The translations under genes and the position numbers were made by a program. The notes beneath the pieces are model-generated. The model saw only the letters and a list, made by a program, of their open reading frames with translations. It was not told where the DNA came from and made no database searches. From assembly GCA_003162615.1 (NCBI GenBank), contig PMNG01000087.1:1-9473 (forward strand): DNA of 9,473 nucleotides. Direction: 5' to 3'. Positions 6,457 through 9,473 of this stretch are shown here, piece after piece. This DNA is from Methanothrix sp. GTDB taxonomy: Archaea; Halobacteriota; Methanosarcinia; Methanotrichales; Methanotrichaceae. The number at the start of each line of letters is the position of its first letter. Position 1 is the first letter of the stretch.

Positions 6457-6483
6457 AGTCCACTCGCTGAACCTCTTTGCTGC

Positions 6484-6537
6484 TTCATGAAAAGGATAAA
6501 TATAATCGAGCTATTTCTCTTTTCATGAAAAAGGATA
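6484..6537 (+). repeat. Direct repeat spanning the pyrF promoter and start codon
   Basis: TTCATGAAAAGGATA (6484-6498) recurs as TTCATGAAAAAGGATA (6522-6537), differing by one A. The second copy contains the pyrF ATG and lies within the 12-base palindrome TTTTCATGAAAA (6520-6531). The copies flank the TATA box, so they may be operator half-sites or a small duplication. Confidence 0.5.
6490..6506 (+). promoter_or_regulatory. BRE/TATA promoter of pyrF, positioned for a leaderless transcript
   Basis: AAAAGG (6490-6495, BRE-like) is followed by ATAAATATAAT (6496-6506), centred about 24 bases before the ATG at 6525. Transcription would start at the start codon itself. There is no Shine-Dalgarno motif before the ATG, as expected for a leaderless mRNA. 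Confidence 0.6.
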
Positions 6538-7175
6538 CCCGGCTGATCCTGGCTCTTGATGTCACATCCAGGGAAAGAGCATTGTCTCTAGTCAAATTGC
6601 TGGAAAACTATTTTGATGCCATTAAGGTCGGCTATCCTCTGATTCTAGCCGCTGGTCTGGAAATTGTGAGGGAGACCTCGACTTATGCGCCTGTCATCGC
6701 CGATCTTAAGATTGCCGATATACCGAACACAAACAGGTTGATATGTGAAGCGGCGCTTAGGGCGGGCGCGGAGGGCATCATAGCCCATGCCTTTCCGGGC
6801 AGCGACTCCCTGAGAGCATGTGTGGACTCTGCAGCCTGCTACGGTGCAAAAGTCTTCGCGGTCACTGAGATGAGCCATCCGGGAGCGGAGGAGTTCATGG
6901 CTCCTCTTGCGGAGAAGCTGGCTAGCCTTGCGGTTGATGCCAGAGCGGACGGAGTGGTGGCTCCTGCTACGAGGCCGGAGAGGATCAAGCTGATCAGGTC
7001 AATCGTGGGCGACAAGATCATAATATCTCCCGGAGTGGGCGTCCAGGGTGGATCTGCAAGAGCTGCACTTGAAGCTGGTGCGGACTACTTAATTGTGGGC
7101 AGGTCCGTAACATCTTCAGAAGACCCAATCGCATCATTGAAACGCATAGCATCGGATGTTCGGAATTATAGGTAA
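6525..7175 (+). CDS. pyrF: Orotidine-5'-phosphate decarboxylase
   Basis: This enzyme converts orotidine 5'-monophosphate to UMP, the last step of de novo pyrimidine synthesis, in the cytoplasm. The 216-residue barrel has the known active-site set: D12 in ILALDV, K34 in IKVGYP, the D60-x-K62-x-x-D65 charged network in ADLKIADIPNTN (59-70), S117 in TEMSHPGA, the phosphate-gripper segment SPGVGVQGG (168-176) with Q174, and R193 in IVGRSVTSSEDP. Length and motif spacing match the archaeal type, as in the Methanothermobacter enzyme. The frame is open to a TTG at 6477, but the 16 extra residues have no counterpart in the family and the promoter lies inside them, so ATG 6525 is chosen. It follows the HAD gene on the same strand but appears to have its own promoter. 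Nothing suggests inactivation. Confidence 0.96.
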   Translation: MKKDTRLILALDVTSRERALSLVKLLENYFDAIKVGYPLILAAGLEIVRETSTYAPVIADLKIADIPNTNRLICEAALRAGAEGIIAHAFPGSDSLRACVDSAACYGAKVFAVTEMSHPGAEEFMAPLAEKLASLAVDARADGVVAPATRPERIKLIRSIVGDKIIISPGVGVQGGSARAALEAGADYLIVGRSVTSSEDPIASLKRIASDVRNYR

Positions 7176-7264
7176 GACAAAAAATGCAACGATGAATAAG
7201 TGAAGGTAAAAGCAAAGATGGATGGAAAAGACAGTTCAAAAGTCTTCTATACTTTCGAAAGACC

Positions 7265-7292
7265 ATATCAGACTCATGATAGTAGCTGATAT
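7265..7292. promoter_or_regulatory. Inverted repeat upstream of the recombinase cassette (candidate operator)
   Basis: ATATCAG (7265-7271) and CTGATAT (7286-7292) are perfect inverted copies, with ACT/AGT (7272-7274 and 7281-7283, slightly offset) extending the symmetry inward. The repeat lies about 20 bases upstream of the TATA-like box. It could be an operator, perhaps for the DNA-binding protein encoded next, or a recombinase site. A separate 10-base palindrome, CTTTCGAAAG, lies at 7252-7261. The rest of the 7176-7345 gap holds no gene that I can see. Confidence 0.4.
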
Positions 7293-7302
7293 CTAGATTT
7301 TA

Positions 7303-7319
7303 TACCGGTACGTTTATAT
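7303..7319 (+). promoter_or_regulatory. Promoter of the ribbon-helix-helix/recombinase cassette
   Basis: TTTATATC (7312-7319) is a good archaeal TATA box. It would place the start of transcription near 7341, a few bases before the start codon. The 8-base palindrome TACCGGTA (7303-7310) directly precedes it, where TFB binds. Confidence 0.5.
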
Positions 7320-7351
7320 CCTCACAGCTCTAATTATAGATTGGTGTGTGG

Positions 7352-7861
7352 ATGGTAGCTACCAAATTCAAGAACAGACATTGTGACATCTATCTTCCAT
7401 CAGAGAAAGACCTGGTGAGATGGGAAGAACTTGCCGAGAAGGCAGGCATTTCCTTGTCAAAATTCGTCTATGAGACTGTGGAGTTGCACCTCGATAGTGA
7501 GCAGGCTAAACCTCGAAGTGATATGACCAAAGAGCTATCGCAGTTTCGAGAAGAAATCCGGAAACTGCGTGAAGAGGTCAGACTCAAATCTCTGATGCTC
7601 GAAAAGAAGGAGACTGAAATTTTCAGGCTTCGGAATGAGTCATTCGTCCAGCCCAATTTCCAGGGTCCAAGACAGTTCAATCAAGACCTAGTTGACATAC
7701 TACGTCAGGGCGGATCTTGGAGAGGCCAGGACATTCTAGCTGCATCGAACATAGACCCAAGAGATAGTGAAGCAATTCGAATAGTCTCCAAACAGCTGAA
7801 TGTGTTACAGGATTTCGGCCTTGTGGAAGAGGGACCGCAAGGTTGGAGGTGGGTCAAATGA
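7352..7861 (+). CDS. Ribbon-helix-helix / coiled-coil / winged-helix DNA-binding protein, partner of the recombinase
   Basis: This 169-residue protein has three parts. Residues 8-46 (RHCDIYLPSEKDLVRW, then AGISLSKFVYETVE) look like a ribbon-helix-helix domain: a short strand, a helix and a second helix, the dimeric DNA-binding fold of Arc/MetJ-type regulators. Residues 57-97 form a charged coiled coil (ELSQFREEIRKLREEVRLKS, continuing to FRLRNE). Residues 108-169 resemble a winged helix (DLVDILRQGG, then VSKQLNVLQDFGLVEEG and the aromatic end WRWVK). It probably binds DNA as a dimer with two contact surfaces and may repress its own operon or shape the recombinase complex. The stop codon overlaps the recombinase ATG, so the two are coupled. 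ATG 7352 is preferred; a GTG at 7346 in the same frame is closer to the expected transcript start. No ribosome binding site is clear, consistent with a nearly leaderless mRNA. The domain reading is by pattern only. Confidence 0.75.
   Translation: MVATKFKNRHCDIYLPSEKDLVRWEELAEKAGISLSKFVYETVELHLDSEQAKPRSDMTKELSQFREEIRKLREEVRLKSLMLEKKETEIFRLRNESFVQPNFQGPRQFNQDLVDILRQGGSWRGQDILAASNIDPRDSEAIRIVSKQLNVLQDFGLVEEGPQGWRWVK
7845..7851 (+). promoter_or_regulatory. Strong Shine-Dalgarno site of the recombinase
   Basis: GGAGGTG lies six bases before the ATG at 7858, inside the last codons of the preceding gene. It decides the recombinase start over the in-frame TTG at 7843, and it supports coupled translation. 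Confidence 0.75.
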
Positions 7862-8793
7862 GCATCCAGCCACGAAGCCCAGATACGCCGGTAGACCTAA
7901 TAGATATGTTCAGAAGAGACCTCAAGCTTCGAGAGCTATCTTCTATCACATGCCGGATTTATCCGCAAAGGGTCGCTGAATTTGCCAACTTTCTGCATGG
8001 AGACCTGAGGATCGTTGATAGGGAAAATCTAAAGTCATATCTTGGCTATCTGAGAAACGACAGGAGTCTCAAGAAGAAATCCATCCAGTGCATATTCACA
8101 TCCTTGTCTTCTTTCTACGATTTCCTGGAGGACGAAAAATTGGTTAATTCCAACCCAGTTAGATCGATGACCAAGTATCTGCGTTCTTACAAGCAAACAA
8201 ACGAGTCCCAAGACAAGCAACTCATCTCGGTGGAAGAGGCCTCCATGCTGGTTAACTCTGTCCTTGACACGAGGGACAAAGCCGTAATTCTTCTTCTGCT
8301 CAAAACCGGGATTAGGTGCAACGAACTGCTGAGTCTGGACATTCAAGATCTGGATCTCACGGAAATGACCATCCGATTGAAACCGACCCCGAAGAGGAGC
8401 AATAGGATAGTCTACATAGACCAGGAAACTGCGGATGTGTTGTCGAGGTGGCTAAAAGCAAGGGAAAACCGGAACAAGTACGGGTCATCAGCACTATTTC
8501 TGACCATCAGAGGAACCCGACCCGAAATCTCCGGAGTAGAAAGGATGGTAGAGAAACGTGCTGAGAAGGTGGGACTTCATGACCCCAGATCGAAAAGAAC
8601 AGATAGCCATTTCACTCCACACTGTTGCCGTCACTGGTTTACAACTCACTTAATAAGGGCGGGCATGTCCAGAGACTTCGTTAAAGAACTCAGAGGCGAC
8701 GTCAGGGGCGATGCCATCGACATCTATATCCACATCGACAAGAAGGAGCTGAGGGAGAGCTATCTGGCGCATATACCACAGTTGGGGGTCTGA
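7858..8793 (+). CDS. Archaeal tyrosine recombinase/integrase (XerC/D-like)
   Basis: This 311-residue enzyme cuts and rejoins DNA at specific sites through a covalent phosphotyrosine. Residues 11-107 form the N-terminal SAM-like core-binding domain (LIDMFRRDLKLRELSSITCR; LKSYLGYLR; SSFYDFLEDEKLVNSNPV). The catalytic domain follows. Arg I is R153 in TGIRCNELL, a lysine lies in the hairpin KPTPKRSNRIVYID (175-188), and the H-x-x-R box is H255-C-C-R258. The tyrosine nucleophile is Y290 in DIYIHID. The usual second histidine (LGH) is replaced by aspartate in LRGD (278-281), a form I recall from archaeal integrases. The ATG overlaps the stop of the upstream DNA-binding gene (ATGA). No tRNA gene or obvious attachment site is in the window, and no other phage or plasmid gene is beside it. 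It may be a remnant of an integrated element or a domesticated resolvase or invertase. Confidence 0.92.
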   Translation: MSIQPRSPDTPVDLIDMFRRDLKLRELSSITCRIYPQRVAEFANFLHGDLRIVDRENLKSYLGYLRNDRSLKKKSIQCIFTSLSSFYDFLEDEKLVNSNPVRSMTKYLRSYKQTNESQDKQLISVEEASMLVNSVLDTRDKAVILLLLKTGIRCNELLSLDIQDLDLTEMTIRLKPTPKRSNRIVYIDQETADVLSRWLKARENRNKYGSSALFLTIRGTRPEISGVERMVEKRAEKVGLHDPRSKRTDSHFTPHCCRHWFTTHLIRAGMSRDFVKELRGDVRGDAIDIYIHIDKKELRESYLAHIPQLGV

Positions 8794-8852
8794 TACTCTT
8801 TCTTTGATGCGTGAGAGGATGTCTCGAAACCAAATTCGAATAGACAATCATT

Positions 8853-9374
8853 TCATAAAGTTCCTGGCCTTCTTGCATTTAGACATGAGGCTTCATTGGT
8901 TTGCGCTATGGTTAAGTCATGCGGCATGGTTCGAAGCCTATGTTCTACATAGGGGTCAAAATTACTATTGGGCAGTTCCTTCAACTCCTTGATGTATTCT
9001 GAAACCAGTTTGTAAAGGGTTGGGTCCCATTTTCTTGCGAAGGGATCATGTTCTAAAGCCATCCAAATATGCCATCTAACAGCTTCAGTTTCAAGAAAAA
9101 ACAGGAATGTAAAATAATCAACTGTATCAGGAGACAGCGAGTTTTTGAATGTTCTATCCCTTGATTTATCTTCTTCGTTGCTTTCCGTAGACCAGAGAAG
9201 AAATCTTTCTACCATTTCTCTCGGAATTTCGAAAGTAGAAACATCGCGCCTAGAATCAGTTCCGTCTCTAACCGTAGACTGGATGATTTTCGGATTTATT
9301 TCGTAATAATTCTCCCGACCAGACTCTTTTGGAATGGCTATTACAAGCTCGTCTTCCACCATCTTCTTGAGCAA
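8853..9374 (-). CDS. Winged-helix-like protein, N-terminus uncertain (possibly truncated or frameshifted)
   Basis: I do not recognise this family. The 173 residues from TTG 9374-9372 begin with LLKKMVEDELVIAIP and ENYYEINPKI, resembling the last helix and wing of a winged-helix transcription regulator. The frame stays open upstream to a TAA at 9464-9462, and that stretch (TFSELKDTWLKKIKRSSV, then LRHKTRIG) looks like the missing helices, yet it has no ATG or GTG. The real start may therefore lie beyond the window in another frame, with a lesion near the 8-base A-run (9426-9419), or the gene may be decayed. The remainder (about residues 45-140) is predicted helical, with aromatic residues in YFTFLFFLETEAVRWHIWMA. 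It converges on the recombinase gene with a 59-base gap. It could be a regulator of a neighbouring accessory gene. Confidence 0.5.
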   Translation of the reverse strand: MLKKMVEDELVIAIPKESGRENYYEINPKIIQSTVRDGTDSRRDVSTFEIPREMVERFLLWSTESNEEDKSRDRTFKNSLSPDTVDYFTFLFFLETEAVRWHIWMALEHDPFARKWDPTLYKLVSEYIKELKELPNSNFDPYVEHRLRTMPHDLTIAQTNEASCLNARRPGTL

Positions 9375-9473
9375 AGTGCCAATCCTGGTTTTATGCCTTA
9401 AAACACTGCTGCGTTTGATTTTTTTTAGCCAAGTATCTTTTAATTCAGAGAAAGTACGTGTTTAGCTGGATAG

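Noticed and set aside
7176..8852. tRNA gene or duplicated attachment site around the recombinase
   Set aside because: No cloverleaf-like sequence or long direct repeat flanking the cassette was found by eye, so integration boundaries cannot be placed in this window.
8804..8992. Small plus-strand open frame after the recombinase
   Set aside because: It overlaps the convergent winged-helix-like gene antisense, lacks a ribosome binding site and has an unusual W/H-rich composition typical of a chance frame.

Overview
The window looks archaeal and most likely comes from a methanogen of the Methanosarcinales, possibly Methanothrix-like. This placement is an inference from gene content, not from a marker gene. 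The clearest archaeal signs are a TrmY-type tRNA pseudouridine-54 methyltransferase, a short archaeal-type orotidine-5'-phosphate decarboxylase, an archaeal tyrosine recombinase with a ribbon-helix-helix partner, TATA/BRE-like promoters placed for leaderless transcripts, and large secreted tetratricopeptide (TPR) proteins rich in N-glycosylation sequons.

Layout. Positions 47-982 (+) encode a solute-binding-protein-like protein with no signal peptide. It is followed by a GrpB/UPF0157 family protein (1035-1637, +). Converging on this pair is trmY (1680-2306, -). Positions 2412-5515 (-) hold a locus of secreted TPR proteins transcribed right to left, beginning behind a TATA/BRE promoter and a leader of about 125 nt that can form three hairpins, and ending in a stem-loop plus U-tract terminator. 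Divergent from it lie a HAD-family hydrolase (5818-6456, +) and pyrF (6525-7175, +). The right end is accessory in character: a coupled cassette of a ribbon-helix-helix/coiled-coil/winged-helix protein (7352-7861) and a tyrosine recombinase (7858-8793), then a convergent, poorly started winged-helix-like reading frame (8853-9374 or beyond, -).

The main result is in the TPR locus. It reads as three reading frames, but comparing its parts shows three copies of one module of about 330-345 residues. Each copy opens with a W-x-K/N-K/R-x-x-x-L-x-x-NGS-type start and closes with an EADAAFAKAKELGY-type end. Modules 1 and 2 are one gene (3444-5515) split by a one-base deletion near 4382. Module 3 is a second gene (2412-3403) whose signal peptide is put out of frame by a one-base deletion in an A-run at 3310-3313. 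Both lesions could be sequencing errors or real inactivation. The TPR helices repeatedly carry a YNES sequon (eight times), as expected for glycosylated extracellular repeat proteins.

The genes do not form one pathway. Translation-related modification (trmY), pyrimidine synthesis (pyrF), a phosphatase-like enzyme, surface or secreted TPR proteins and a site-specific recombination cassette sit side by side. No new defence or biosynthetic system is evident. The least explained items are the TPR locus with its structured leader and the recombinase cassette with its inverted repeat upstream.
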